DNA from: Betaproteobacteria bacterium UBA5582
GTDB lineage: Bacteria > Pseudomonadota > Gammaproteobacteria > Burkholderiales > Rhodocyclaceae
Assembly (NCBI GenBank): GCA_002425245.1
Contig: DILW01000017.1
Location: 1 to 9,924, forward strand
Length of the DNA: 9,924 nucleotides
Reading direction: 5' to 3'
Position numbers and translations under genes: made by a program. The notes beneath the pieces were generated by a model that saw nothing but the letters and a program-made list of their open reading frames with translations, made no database searches and was not told the DNA's origin. Of this stretch, positions 1 through 7,376 are shown in pieces. Numbering within the stretch: the stretch's first letter is position 1; each line of letters starts with the position of its first letter.

Positions 1-779
1 TGGACGGGCTGGAGGCCGACGTGGTGACGCTGGCCCTCGCCTACGACATCGACGCCATCGCCGAGAAGACCGGCACGATCCCCGCCGACTGGCAGCAGCG
101 CTTCGCCCACAACAGCGCGCCCTATACCTCGACCATCGTGTTCCTGGTGCGCAAGGGCAATCCGAAGAACATCAAGGACTGGGACGACCTGGTCAAGCCG
201 GGTTACCAGGTCATCGTGCCGAACCCGAAGACCTCGGGCAACGGCCGCTACACCTATATTGCCGCCTGGGGCTACGCCCTCGACAAGACCGGTTCCGAGG
301 CCGGCGCCAGGGACTTCGTCACCAAGCTGTTCGCCAACGTGCCGGTGCTCGACGGCGGCGGTCGCGGCGCGACGACGACCTTCACCCAGCGCGATGTCGG
401 CGACGTGCTGGTGACCTTCGAGAATGAAGCCATCCTGATCGCCCAGGAACTCGGTTCGAGCAAGTTCGACATCGTCTATCCGTCGCTGTCGATCGAAGCC
501 GCCGCCCCGGTGGCCATCGTCCAGAAGGTCGCCGCCAAGCGCGGTACCGAGAAGGTCGCCAAGGCCTACCTCGACTTCCTGTATACCCCGGCCGGCCAGG
601 AAATCATCGCCAAGCACGATTTCCGGCCGCGCGACCCGGCGGTGCTGAAGAAGCATGCGGCCAAGTACCCGAACATCCGCACCTTCACCGTCGAGCAGAA
701 GCTGGGTGGCTGGGCGGCGGTGCAGAAGGCGCACTTCGCCGACGGCGCCCTGTATGACCAGATCGTCGCGAGGAAGTAA
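1..779 (+). CDS. sbp: Sulfate-binding periplasmic protein, 5' end missing
   Basis: This is the solute-binding subunit of a sulfate/thiosulfate ABC transporter, which captures sulfate in the periplasm and hands it to the CysT/CysW channel. The gene is cut by the window edge: the frame is open from base 3 and the first complete codons read DGLEADVVTLALAYDID, so the signal peptide and roughly the first 70-80 residues of a protein of about 330 are outside. The 258 residues present include NPKTSGNGR (codons at about 222-248), close to the family signature NPK[ST]SGxAR but with Gly in place of the usual Ala, then YIAAWGYA and the GGGRGATTTFTQRDVGDVLVTFENEA region lining the anion pocket. Its stop overlaps the cysT start by one base. 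Sbp (sulfate) and CysP (thiosulfate) are hard to tell apart from this part, so the symbol is less sure than the function. Confidence 0.93.
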   Translation, partial: DGLEADVVTLALAYDIDAIAEKTGTIPADWQQRFAHNSAPYTSTIVFLVRKGNPKNIKDWDDLVKPGYQVIVPNPKTSGNGRYTYIAAWGYALDKTGSEAGARDFVTKLFANVPVLDGGGRGATTTFTQRDVGDVLVTFENEAILIAQELGSSKFDIVYPSLSIEAAAPVAIVQKVAAKRGTEKVAKAYLDFLYTPAGQEIIAKHDFRPRDPAVLKKHAAKYPNIRTFTVEQKLGGWAAVQKAHFADGALYDQIVARK

Positions 780-1615
780 TGGCTGCAACAAGAACCTTCC
801 GCGTGTTGCCGGGCTTCAATCTGACGCTCGGTTACACGCTGGGCTACCTGTCGCTGCTGATCCTGATCCCGCTGTCGGCGGTCTTCCTGAAGACCTTCGA
901 AATGGATTGGGCGCGCTTCGTCGAGGTGGTTACGGCGCCGCAGGTCGTGGCCACCTACAAGCTGTCGTTCGGCGCCTCCCTGCTGGCGGCAGCCATCAAC
1001 GCGGTGTTCGGCCTGATGCTGGCGTGGGCGCTGGTGCGCTACAGCTTCCCCGGCAAGAAGATCGTCGATGCCCTGGTCGATCTGCCGTTCGCCCTGCCGA
1101 CCGCCGTGGCCGGCATTGCGCTGACCGCGCTCTATGCCAAGAACGGCTGGCTCGGTCAGTACCTGGAGGAGATCGGCATCAAGGTCGCCTTCACGCCGCT
1201 CGGCGTGCTGGTCGCGCTGGTCTTCATCGGCCTGCCGTTTGTCGTGCGTACCGTGCAGCCGATCCTGGAAGACCTCGACACCGAACTCGAAGAAGCCGCC
1301 GCCAGTCTGGGCGCGCAACGCTGGCAGACCTTCCGCCACGTCATCTTCCCGATCCTGCTGCCGGCGCTGCTGACCGGTTTTGCGCTGGCCTTTGCCCGCG
1401 CGGTCGGTGAGTACGGCTCGGTCATCTTCATCGCCGGCAACCTGCCTTTCGTTTCCGAAATCACCCCGCTGATGATCATCACCAAGCTCGAACAGTACGA
1501 CTACCAGGGGGCGACGGCCATTGCCTCGGTGATGCTGATCTTCTCCTTCATCCTGCTGCTGATCATCAACGGCCTGCAGGCCTGGACCGCCAAACGCACC
1601 GGGAGGGATCGGTAA
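779..1615 (+). CDS. cysT: Sulfate ABC transporter permease CysT (CysU)
   Basis: One of the two inner-membrane subunits forming the sulfate channel. The 278-residue product is the normal size for CysT. Hydrophobic segments are visible at about residues 15-38, 62-88, 100-120, 138-157, 190-212 and 248-266, fitting the usual six helices. The cytoplasmic EAA loop that docks on the ATPase is at about 172-191 (EEAAASLGAQRWQTFRHVIFP), followed by FARAVGEYGSVIFIAGN, typical of sulfate and molybdate permeases. The start ATG overlaps the sbp stop as TAATG, with a GAGGAA only three bases upstream, which suggests translation by coupling. It works with CysW, CysA and the binding protein encoded around it. 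Confidence 0.96.
   Translation: MAATRTFRVLPGFNLTLGYTLGYLSLLILIPLSAVFLKTFEMDWARFVEVVTAPQVVATYKLSFGASLLAAAINAVFGLMLAWALVRYSFPGKKIVDALVDLPFALPTAVAGIALTALYAKNGWLGQYLEEIGIKVAFTPLGVLVALVFIGLPFVVRTVQPILEDLDTELEEAAASLGAQRWQTFRHVIFPILLPALLTGFALAFARAVGEYGSVIFIAGNLPFVSEITPLMIITKLEQYDYQGATAIASVMLIFSFILLLIINGLQAWTAKRTGRDR
1601..1606 (+). promoter_or_regulatory. Ribosome binding site for cysW
   Basis: GGGAGG lies eight bases before the ATG at 1615, inside the last codons of cysT. It supports this start over the next in-frame ATG at 1633. Confidence 0.7.
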
Positions 1616-2514
1616 TGGCCGGCGCAACCACCATGCACCTGGGCGGCAATCACGCTGCCCGCTTCGAGAACAAGGCAGCGACCAGCGAAACGCCGCTGGT
1701 CAAATGGACCATCCTGGCCATTGCCCTGACTTTCTTCACCGTCTTCCTGCTGATGCCGTTGATCGCAGTGTTTGTCGAAGCCTTCCGCAAGGGCTGGGAA
1801 ACCTACGTCACCGCGCTGGTCGATCCGGATGCCTTGTCGGCGATCAAGCTGACCCTGCTGGCGGCGGCCGTTTCGGTGCCGCTCAACCTGGTCTTCGGTG
1901 TCGCGGCAGCCTGGGCAATCGCCAAGTTCGAGTTCCGCGGCAAGCAGTTCCTGATCACCCTGATCGATCTGCCGTTCTCGGTCTCGCCGGTCATTGCCGG
2001 TCTGGTCTTCGTGCTGATCTTCGGCGCCCAGGGCTGGTTCGGTAGCTGGCTGATCGACAACGACATCAAGATCATCTTTGCCGTGCCGGGCATCGTGCTG
2101 GCCACCGTCTTCGTCACCTTTCCCTTCATCGCCCGCGAACTGATCCCGCTGATGCAGGCGCAAGGCAAGGAAGAGGAAGAGGCGGCCGTGGTCCTTGGTG
2201 CCAAAGGCTGGCAGGTGTTCTGGTACGTCACGCTGCCCAACATCAAGTGGGGCCTGATGTACGGCGTGATCCTGACCAACGCCCGGGCGATGGGCGAGTT
2301 CGGCGCGGTCAGCGTCGTCTCCGGCCACATCCGCGGGCAGACCAACACGCTGCCACTGCACGTCGAAATTCTCTACAACGAATACATGTTCTCGGCGGCC
2401 TTCGCCGTGGCCTCGCTGCTGGCCTTGCTGGCACTGGTCACGCTGGTCATCAAGAACTGGGTCGAGCATCAGGCGGCCCGCTCCTACCGAGACACCCAGG
2501 AATCCGCATCATGA
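1615..2514 (+). CDS. cysW: Sulfate ABC transporter permease CysW
   Basis: The second membrane subunit of the sulfate channel, homologous to CysT and pairing with it. The product has 299 residues, with a polar N-terminal tail (about 1-29) and hydrophobic stretches at about 31-54, 76-104, 111-138, 153-175, 212-235 and 262-280. The EAA loop is at about 186-208 (EEEEAAVVLGAKGWQVFWYVTLP) and is followed by NARAMGEFGAVSVVSGHIRGQTNTLPLHVE, a stretch diagnostic for CysW as opposed to CysT. Its start shares one base with the cysT stop (TAATG), and its stop overlaps the cysA start as ATGA. Length and motifs are intact and nothing is odd. Confidence 0.96.
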   Translation: MAGATTMHLGGNHAARFENKAATSETPLVKWTILAIALTFFTVFLLMPLIAVFVEAFRKGWETYVTALVDPDALSAIKLTLLAAAVSVPLNLVFGVAAAWAIAKFEFRGKQFLITLIDLPFSVSPVIAGLVFVLIFGAQGWFGSWLIDNDIKIIFAVPGIVLATVFVTFPFIARELIPLMQAQGKEEEEAAVVLGAKGWQVFWYVTLPNIKWGLMYGVILTNARAMGEFGAVSVVSGHIRGQTNTLPLHVEILYNEYMFSAAFAVASLLALLALVTLVIKNWVEHQAARSYRDTQESAS

Positions 2515-3590
2515 GCATCCAGGTCAAGAACATCCACAAGCAGTTCGGCGCTTTCACCGCGCTGGACGACATCACCCTCGACTTCCCGACCGGCGAGCTG
2601 GTCGCCCTGCTGGGGCCTTCGGGCTGCGGCAAGACCACGCTGCTGCGCATCATCGCCGGGCTGGAACAGGCCGATTCCGGCCAGATCCTGCTCGACGGCG
2701 ACGACGCATCCAGCACCCATGTGCGCGAGCGCCAGGTCGGCTTCGTCTTCCAGCATTACGCCTTGTTCAAGCACATGACCGTATTCGACAACGTCGCCTT
2801 CGGCATGCGCATGAAACCGCGCGGCCAGCGGCCGTCGGAAGCGAAGATCAAGGACAAGGTGCATGAACTGCTCAAGCTCGTGCAACTCGACTGGCTGGCC
2901 GACCGCTTCCCGTCGCAACTCTCCGGCGGCCAGCGCCAGCGCATCGCGCTGGCCCGGGCGCTGGCGGTGGAACCACGGGTGCTGCTGCTCGACGAGCCGT
3001 TCGGCGCGCTCGACGCCAAGGTGCGCAAGGAACTGCGCCGCTGGCTCCGGAAGCTGCACGACGAACTGCACATCACCTCGATCTTCGTCACCCACGACCA
3101 GGAAGAGGCGCTCGAAGTCGCCGACCGCGTCGTGCTGATGGACCACGGCAAGGTCGAGCAGATCGGCACCCCGGAAGAGGTCTATCGTCACCCGGCGACG
3201 CCCTTCGTCTATGGCTTCCTGGGCTCGGTCAATTTCTTCCACGGGCGGGTCGAAGGCGAAACCGTTCGCGTCGGCGACGACACCCTGCCGCACGAACCGC
3301 ACGATTTCGATCACGGTGCCGAGGTGGTTGCCTTTGCCCGGCCGCACGAACTGGATATCGACACCGATCCGGCGTCGACCGCCGGCATCGCCGCGCGCAT
3401 CAACCGCGTGCTCGCCTTCGGTGTCACCGCCCGGGTCGAGCTGGATGGCATCAACGGTTCGACCGGCCAGCATTTCGAGGTCGAGATCACGCGCGAGCGG
3501 GTCCTCGAACTCGGGCTCAAGGATGGGCAGGCCGTGCGGCTGATCCCCTCCCGCCTGAAGGTATTCGAACGCGAAGGAGCGTCCGCATGA
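2511..3590 (+). CDS. cysA: Sulfate ABC transporter ATP-binding protein CysA
   Basis: The cytoplasmic ATPase that powers sulfate import; two copies sit under CysT/CysW. The 359-residue protein has all nucleotide-binding motifs: Walker A GPSGCGKTT at 35-43, Q-loop Gln81, signature LSGGQ at 137-141, Walker B VLLLDE at 157-162 and switch His195 (VTHDQ). The remaining ~120 residues form the beta-rich C-terminal regulatory domain of the CysA/MalK group, including GFLGSVNFF and FARPHELDI. The start at 2511 is chosen because MSIQVKNIHKQFG aligns with the family N terminus, ATGA overlaps the cysW stop, and an AGGA lies nine bases upstream. The frame is open much further upstream, within cysW, but that part is not CysA-like. 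Its stop overlaps the next start. Confidence 0.97.
   Translation: MSIQVKNIHKQFGAFTALDDITLDFPTGELVALLGPSGCGKTTLLRIIAGLEQADSGQILLDGDDASSTHVRERQVGFVFQHYALFKHMTVFDNVAFGMRMKPRGQRPSEAKIKDKVHELLKLVQLDWLADRFPSQLSGGQRQRIALARALAVEPRVLLLDEPFGALDAKVRKELRRWLRKLHDELHITSIFVTHDQEEALEVADRVVLMDHGKVEQIGTPEEVYRHPATPFVYGFLGSVNFFHGRVEGETVRVGDDTLPHEPHDFDHGAEVVAFARPHELDIDTDPASTAGIAARINRVLAFGVTARVELDGINGSTGQHFEVEITRERVLELGLKDGQAVRLIPSRLKVFEREGASA
3573..3579 (+). promoter_or_regulatory. Ribosome binding site for cysB
   Basis: GAAGGAG lies seven bases before the ATG at 3587, inside the last codons of cysA. This strong site shows that the regulator is translated from the transporter message. Confidence 0.7.
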
Positions 3591-4531
3591 ATTTTCAGCA
3601 ACTGCGCATCATCCGCGAGACGGTGCGCCGCAACTTCAACCTGACCGAGGTCGGCAACGCCCTGTTCACCTCGCAGTCGGGTGTCTCCAAGCACATCAAG
3701 GATCTCGAGGACGAACTCGGCGTCGAGCTGTTCGTGCGCAAGGGCAAGCGCCTGCTCGGCCTGACCGATCCGGGCAAGGACCTGCTGGTCCTGGTCGAGC
3801 GCATGCTGCACGACGCACGCAACATCAAGACGCTGGCCGAGCAGTACAACCAGCGCGACGTCGGTCAGTTGACCGTCGCCGCAACGCACACCCAGGCCCG
3901 GTACGCCTTGCCGCGGGTGATCGCCGAGTTCAAGAAGGCTTTTCCGCGCGTGCATCTGAAATTGCACCAGGGCAGCCCGCAGGAAATCGTTGACCTGCTG
4001 CTTGAGGGTGAAGCCGACATCGGCATCGCCACCGAAGCTGTCGCCGGGCATCCTGAACTGGCGGCTTTCGATTTCTATCACTGGCATCATGCGCTGGTGG
4101 TGCCGGCCGGGCACGCGTTGTTGACGGCTGCCCGGCCCAGCCTGGAGGCGATTGCCGAATATCCGGTGATTACCTATCACGAGGGCTTCACCGGCCGGGC
4201 CGGCATCGACCGCGTCTTTGCCGAGGCCGGGCTGGTACCGGATGTCGTCATGTCGGCGCTCGATGCGGACGTGATCAAGACCTATGTCGAACTGGAACTG
4301 GGGATCGGCATCGTCGCTTCGATGGCCTTTCACCCCAAACGCGACGAAGGTCTGGTGATGATCGACTGCCAGCACCTGTTTCCTCTGAACACCACGCACA
4401 TCGCGATCCGGCGCGGCCATTACCTTCGCGGTTTTGCCTACCGCTTCATCGAGTTGTGCGCACCGGCGCTGAACGAGGCCAGGGTGCGGGCGGTGAGCGA
4501 TCCGGGCGCGCGTCGGGAAGAGGACTTATGA
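3587..4531 (+). CDS. cysB: CysB-type LysR transcriptional regulator
   Basis: A LysR-family regulator of the CysB/Cbl branch, which activates sulfate uptake and cysteine synthesis genes and responds to O-acetylserine-type inducers and sulfur anions. The 314 residues begin with a winged helix-turn-helix at about 1-60 (QQLRIIRETVRRNFNLTEVGNALFTSQSGVSKHIKDLEDELG), where TSQSGVSKHIKDLEDELG matches the CysB recognition helix region. The inducer-binding domain follows from about 93. THTQARYALP puts Thr100, Thr102 and Gln103 at the same numbers as the anion-binding residues of enterobacterial CysB, and HQGSPQEI follows. It is the last gene of the overlapping run, joined to cysA by ATGA, so it is probably co-expressed with its own target. 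Cbl is the alternative identity; position in the cys operon favours CysB. Confidence 0.92.
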   Translation: MNFQQLRIIRETVRRNFNLTEVGNALFTSQSGVSKHIKDLEDELGVELFVRKGKRLLGLTDPGKDLLVLVERMLHDARNIKTLAEQYNQRDVGQLTVAATHTQARYALPRVIAEFKKAFPRVHLKLHQGSPQEIVDLLLEGEADIGIATEAVAGHPELAAFDFYHWHHALVVPAGHALLTAARPSLEAIAEYPVITYHEGFTGRAGIDRVFAEAGLVPDVVMSALDADVIKTYVELELGIGIVASMAFHPKRDEGLVMIDCQHLFPLNTTHIAIRRGHYLRGFAYRFIELCAPALNEARVRAVSDPGARREEDL

Positions 4532-4564
4532 TTGAGTCTTCATTGACCGGAGACGACGCGTTTC

Positions 4565-4894
4565 ATGGATGAAACCCAGGCTGTATTCGAACGGGTGGCC
4601 CGCTATTTCTCGCTGCTCTCCGACCCGACGCGATTGCGCATCCTCTCCTGCATGTGCAACCAGGAGCGCAGTGTCGGCGAGATCGTGGACATCATCGGCC
4701 TGAGCCAGCCGAACATTTCCCGTCATCTGGGCATCCTGTTCGAGGCGGAGGTGATCGACAAACGGCGTGAAGGGACGACGATCTACTATCGGGTGATCGA
4801 CCCGGATTTCACCGACATCTGCCGCACGGTCAGCATCCGCGTCGCCAGTTGCGACTTTCCTACCGGGCAGAAGGACGGGGAAGACAAGGCCTGA
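4565..4894 (+). CDS. Small ArsR-family transcriptional repressor
   Basis: A 109-residue winged helix-turn-helix regulator of the ArsR/SmtB family, DNA-binding in the cytoplasm as a dimer. The core runs from about 8 to 80: YFSLLSDPTRLRILSCMC (helices 1-2), SVGEIVDIIGLSQPNISRHLGIL (recognition HTH, about 37-58) and the wing RREGTTIYYRV (67-77). Four cysteines are at 29, 31, 86 and 96. The metal site ELCVCDL of true ArsR is absent, so arsenic sensing is not supported. Cys29/Cys31 in helix 2 and Cys96 in the last helix recall the redox-cysteine layout of BigR/SqrR-type sulfide sensors, which is inference. An in-frame TGA at 4544-4546 excludes any earlier start. The Shine-Dalgarno is poor (GGAG twelve bases upstream). 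It lies 33 bases after cysB with no obvious promoter or terminator between, so it may share that transcript. The target is unknown. Confidence 0.85.
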   Translation: MDETQAVFERVARYFSLLSDPTRLRILSCMCNQERSVGEIVDIIGLSQPNISRHLGILFEAEVIDKRREGTTIYYRVIDPDFTDICRTVSIRVASCDFPTGQKDGEDKA

Positions 4895-4921
4895 GGCCCG
4901 CCTTCCCCCGGTCCGGGCTCA
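4892..4921. terminator. Possible shared hairpin between convergent arsR and argH genes
   Basis: The 24 bases between the two convergent stop codons, plus both stops, can form a stem: TGA(g)GCCCG at 4892-4900 against CGGGCTCA at 4914-4921, eight pairs with one bulged G and a 13-base loop. There is no run of T on either side, so it is not a classical intrinsic terminator. A short GC-rich match is also easy to get by chance in DNA this rich in G and C. Confidence 0.3.
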
Positions 4922-6307
4922 GCCCAGGCGCGTGCGGGCGCGGGCCACGGCGGCGCGCACCTGTTCCGGGGCGGTGCCGCCGATGTGATTGCGCGAGGCC
5001 AGCGAGCCCTCGACGGTGAGCACCGAGAAAACGTCGTTTTCGATCAGCGGCGAGAACTGCTGCAGCTCTTCCAGGGTCAGCTCCGGCAGGTCCACGCCCT
5101 TGAACTCGGCGGCCTTGACCGCGTGGCCGACGGCTTCGTGGGCGTCGCGGAAGGGCAGGCCCTTCTTGGTCAGGTAGTCGGCGAGGTCGGTGGCGGTGGC
5201 GAAGCCCTGGGTCAGCGCGGCCTTCATGTTGTCGGCGCGCACCGTGATGCCGCCGGCCATGTCGGCGAAGATGCGCAGCGTGTCGGTGACCGTGTCGACG
5301 GCGTCGAACAGCGGTTCCTTATCTTCCTGGTTGTCCTTGTTGTAGGCCAGCGGCTGCGACTTCATCAGCGTCAACAGGCTCATCAGCTGGCCGTACACGC
5401 GGCCGGTCTTGCCGCGGGCGAGTTCCGGCACGTCCGGGTTCTTCTTCTGCGGCATGATCGACGAGCCGGTGCAGAAGCGGTCGGCGATCTGGATGAAGCC
5501 GACGCGCGGGCTCATCCACATCACCAGTTCTTCGGACAGGCGGCTGATGTGCATCATCAGCAGCGCGCAGGCCGAGGTGAATTCGATGGCGAAGTCGCGA
5601 TCCGAGACGGCATCCAGCGAGTTCTCGCAGACGCCTTCGAAGCCGAGCTGTTCGGCGACGAATTCACGGTCGATCGGGTAGGTGGTGCCGGCCAGCGCGG
5701 CCGAACCCAGCGGCAGGCGGGCGACGCGCTTGCGGCAGTCGGCGAAGCGCTCGCTGTCGCGGCCGAACATCTCGAAATAGGCCAGCATGTGGTGGCCGAA
5801 AGTCACCGGCTGGGCAACCTGCAGGTGGGTGAAGCCGGGCATCGGCGTCGCCGCTTCCTTTTCCGCCAGGTCGACCAGCGCGCTGCGGAAAGCCTTCAAC
5901 AGCATCTGGATATCGTCGATCGCGTCGCGCAGGTAGAGGCGGATGTCGGTCGCCACCTGGTCATTGCGCGAGCGGCCGGTATGCAGGCGCTTGCCGGCGT
6001 CGCCGACGAGGGCGGTGAGGCGCTTCTCGATATTGAGGTGCACGTCTTCCAGGTCGAGCGACCATTCAAACTTGCCCGTTTCGATCTCTTCGGTGACGAT
6101 CGCCATGCCGCGTTCGATGTCGGCCAGGTCGGCGGCGGCGATGATGCCCTGTTTGGCGAGCATGCGCGCATGCGCCAGCGAACCGCGGATGTCCTGGCGC
6201 CACATGCGCTGGTCGAAATCGACCGAAGCCGTGTAGCGTTTGACGAGATCGGAGACCGGCTCGGAGAAGCGGCCGGCCCAGGTGTATTGATTGGCGTTGG
6301 AAGTCAT
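4919..6307 (-). CDS. argH: Argininosuccinate lyase
   Basis: Cytoplasmic enzyme that splits argininosuccinate into arginine and fumarate, the last step of arginine synthesis. It is a homotetramer of the fumarase/aspartase superfamily. The 462-residue product is full length. Visible motifs are WAGRF at 10-14, LEDVHLNIE at 86-94, GKRLHTGRSRNDQVATD at 105-121, TPMPGFTHLQ at 154-163 with the catalytic His161, and the superfamily signature GSSIMPQKKNP at 281-291, whose second or third Ser is the catalytic base region. The start ATG at 6307 is followed by the usual polar lead before WAGRFSEP. It is convergent with arsR and divergent from the AlgZ-like kinase gene 58 bases away. An argH-algZ-algR neighbourhood is known from Pseudomonas. 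Nothing is unusual in the enzyme itself. Confidence 0.97.
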   Translation of the reverse strand: MTSNANQYTWAGRFSEPVSDLVKRYTASVDFDQRMWRQDIRGSLAHARMLAKQGIIAAADLADIERGMAIVTEEIETGKFEWSLDLEDVHLNIEKRLTALVGDAGKRLHTGRSRNDQVATDIRLYLRDAIDDIQMLLKAFRSALVDLAEKEAATPMPGFTHLQVAQPVTFGHHMLAYFEMFGRDSERFADCRKRVARLPLGSAALAGTTYPIDREFVAEQLGFEGVCENSLDAVSDRDFAIEFTSACALLMMHISRLSEELVMWMSPRVGFIQIADRFCTGSSIMPQKKNPDVPELARGKTGRVYGQLMSLLTLMKSQPLAYNKDNQEDKEPLFDAVDTVTDTLRIFADMAGGITVRADNMKAALTQGFATATDLADYLTKKGLPFRDAHEAVGHAVKAAEFKGVDLPELTLEELQQFSPLIENDVFSVLTVEGSLASRNHIGGTAPEQVRAAVARARTRLG

Positions 6308-6365
6308 GTCTGTGGTCTAGAATTGGGGCAGATCGACGAGAAATTTCAGGGGAATCCGCACAGGG
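6308..6365. promoter_or_regulatory. Divergent gap between argH and the kinase gene
   Basis: This 58-base gap must hold the start signals for two divergent genes unless promoters lie inside them. On the plus strand TAGAAT at 6318-6323 matches the -10 consensus in five of six positions, but no good -35 lies 16-18 bases upstream. AGGGGAA at 6348-6354 is a plausible though distant Shine-Dalgarno for the kinase at 6366. I see no clear promoter for argH on the minus strand and no operator-like inverted repeat. Confidence 0.3.
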
Positions 6366-7376
6366 ATGACAAGTATACGGCACTTTCCGGCCACTCAGCC
6401 GCTGCCCGACTGGCGCAACTTCGGCGTCATGCTGCGCGTGCTGCTCGGGGTCAATGGCCTGGCTGCCCTGGCGGCGCTGATCCAGACCGCGACCCTGACC
6501 GACTGGAGCGAGCGCTTCCTCGACCTGGCTTCCTTCGTCGAACCCTGGCTGCTGATCTGGCTCAGCCTGCTGGCCCTGTTGCGCAATCTGCTCTGGCGTC
6601 TGCGCCTGCGTGCCGGTCAGGCGTGCGTGATGGCGCTGGCGGCGGCTTGTGCCGGCCTGCTGCACAGCTACGCCGCTTCGTTCAACCTGATCGACGCCGC
6701 GCTCGCGCGCAGCATCCTGCTGGCGGTGGCGGCCAGCGGCCTGTTGCTGATCTACTTCGAGCTGCGCTCGCGCGCCCTCTCGCCGGCCCAGGCCGAGGCG
6801 CGGCTGGCGGCATTGAATGCCCGCATCCGACCGCATTTCCTGTTCAACTCACTGAACGCCGTCCTGTCGCTGATCCGCGCCCGCCCGCAGGAGGCGGAAG
6901 CGGCGCTGGAATCCCTGTCCGACCTGTTCCGGGCGGCGATGCGCGATCCGGCCGAACTGGTCAGCCTGGCCGACGAGATTGCCCTGGGCCGGCAATACCT
7001 GGCCCTTGAGCAACTGCGTCTGGGCGAACGCCTGGTCTGCGACTGGCAACTCGAAGCGGTGACGCTGTCCCTGCCGATTCCGCCGCTGATGCTGCAACCG
7101 CTGCTGGAAAATGCCGTCTATCATGGGATTGAACCCGCTCCGGCGGGCGGGACGATCACCGTGTCGATGCGCCAGCGCGGTGACGAACTGCATGTCCGGA
7201 TCGCCAACCCGATCCCCGGTGGCGAGCAGCACGCCGCCGGTAACAACATGGCGCTGGCCAACATCCGCGAGCGCCTGGCCCTGTATTACGATCTTGAGGC
7301 CCGCGTGGAAACCGTGATTACCGATACGCGCTACGAAATTCGCATCGTCCTGCCATGTCAACGCTACGCCCACTGA
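6366..7376 (+). CDS. algZ: LytS/AlgZ-type membrane sensor histidine kinase
   Basis: A sensor kinase of the LytS/YehU/AlgZ class, expected to phosphorylate the partner regulator encoded next. The 336 residues start with four probable membrane helices (about 20-40, 57-76, 85-105 and 112-131) with very short loops and no separate periplasmic sensor domain. The His_kinase (PF06580-type) region follows: LNARIRPHFLFNSLNAVLSLI, with phospho-acceptor His157 in the RPHFLFNSLN motif. The ATP-binding domain has the N-box LENAVYHG at 247-254 (Asn249) and a glycine-containing ATP lid at about 292-304 (GNNMALANIRERL). The gene is complete and overlaps the regulator gene by 22 bases, as in paired systems. 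Divergent argH upstream is the synteny known for algZ/fimS, which supports the name. The signal sensed is not evident. Confidence 0.85.
   Translation: MTSIRHFPATQPLPDWRNFGVMLRVLLGVNGLAALAALIQTATLTDWSERFLDLASFVEPWLLIWLSLLALLRNLLWRLRLRAGQACVMALAAACAGLLHSYAASFNLIDAALARSILLAVAASGLLLIYFELRSRALSPAQAEARLAALNARIRPHFLFNSLNAVLSLIRARPQEAEAALESLSDLFRAAMRDPAELVSLADEIALGRQYLALEQLRLGERLVCDWQLEAVTLSLPIPPLMLQPLLENAVYHGIEPAPAGGTITVSMRQRGDELHVRIANPIPGGEQHAAGNNMALANIRERLALYYDLEARVETVITDTRYEIRIVLPCQRYAH

Noticed and set aside
566..1627. Minus-strand open frames opposite sbp, cysT, cysW and cysA
   Set aside because: Compositionally biased shadows of high-GC coding sequence; the sense genes are certain.
2247..2510. 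Upstream extension of the cysA frame into cysW
   Set aside because: The extra residues are the shadow of cysW in another frame; the family N terminus and ATGA overlap place the start at 2511.
4528..4572. Tiny open frame starting ATGATTGAG at the cysB stop, which could be a leader peptide before arsR
   Set aside because: It has 14 codons, ends just inside arsR, shows no Shine-Dalgarno or regulatory codon run, and is easily expected by chance.
4985..7009. Long plus-strand open frame (674 codons) opposite argH and running into the kinase gene
   Set aside because: The reverse strand encodes a full, motif-complete argininosuccinate lyase and the kinase occupies another plus frame; this frame is low-complexity and resembles no family.
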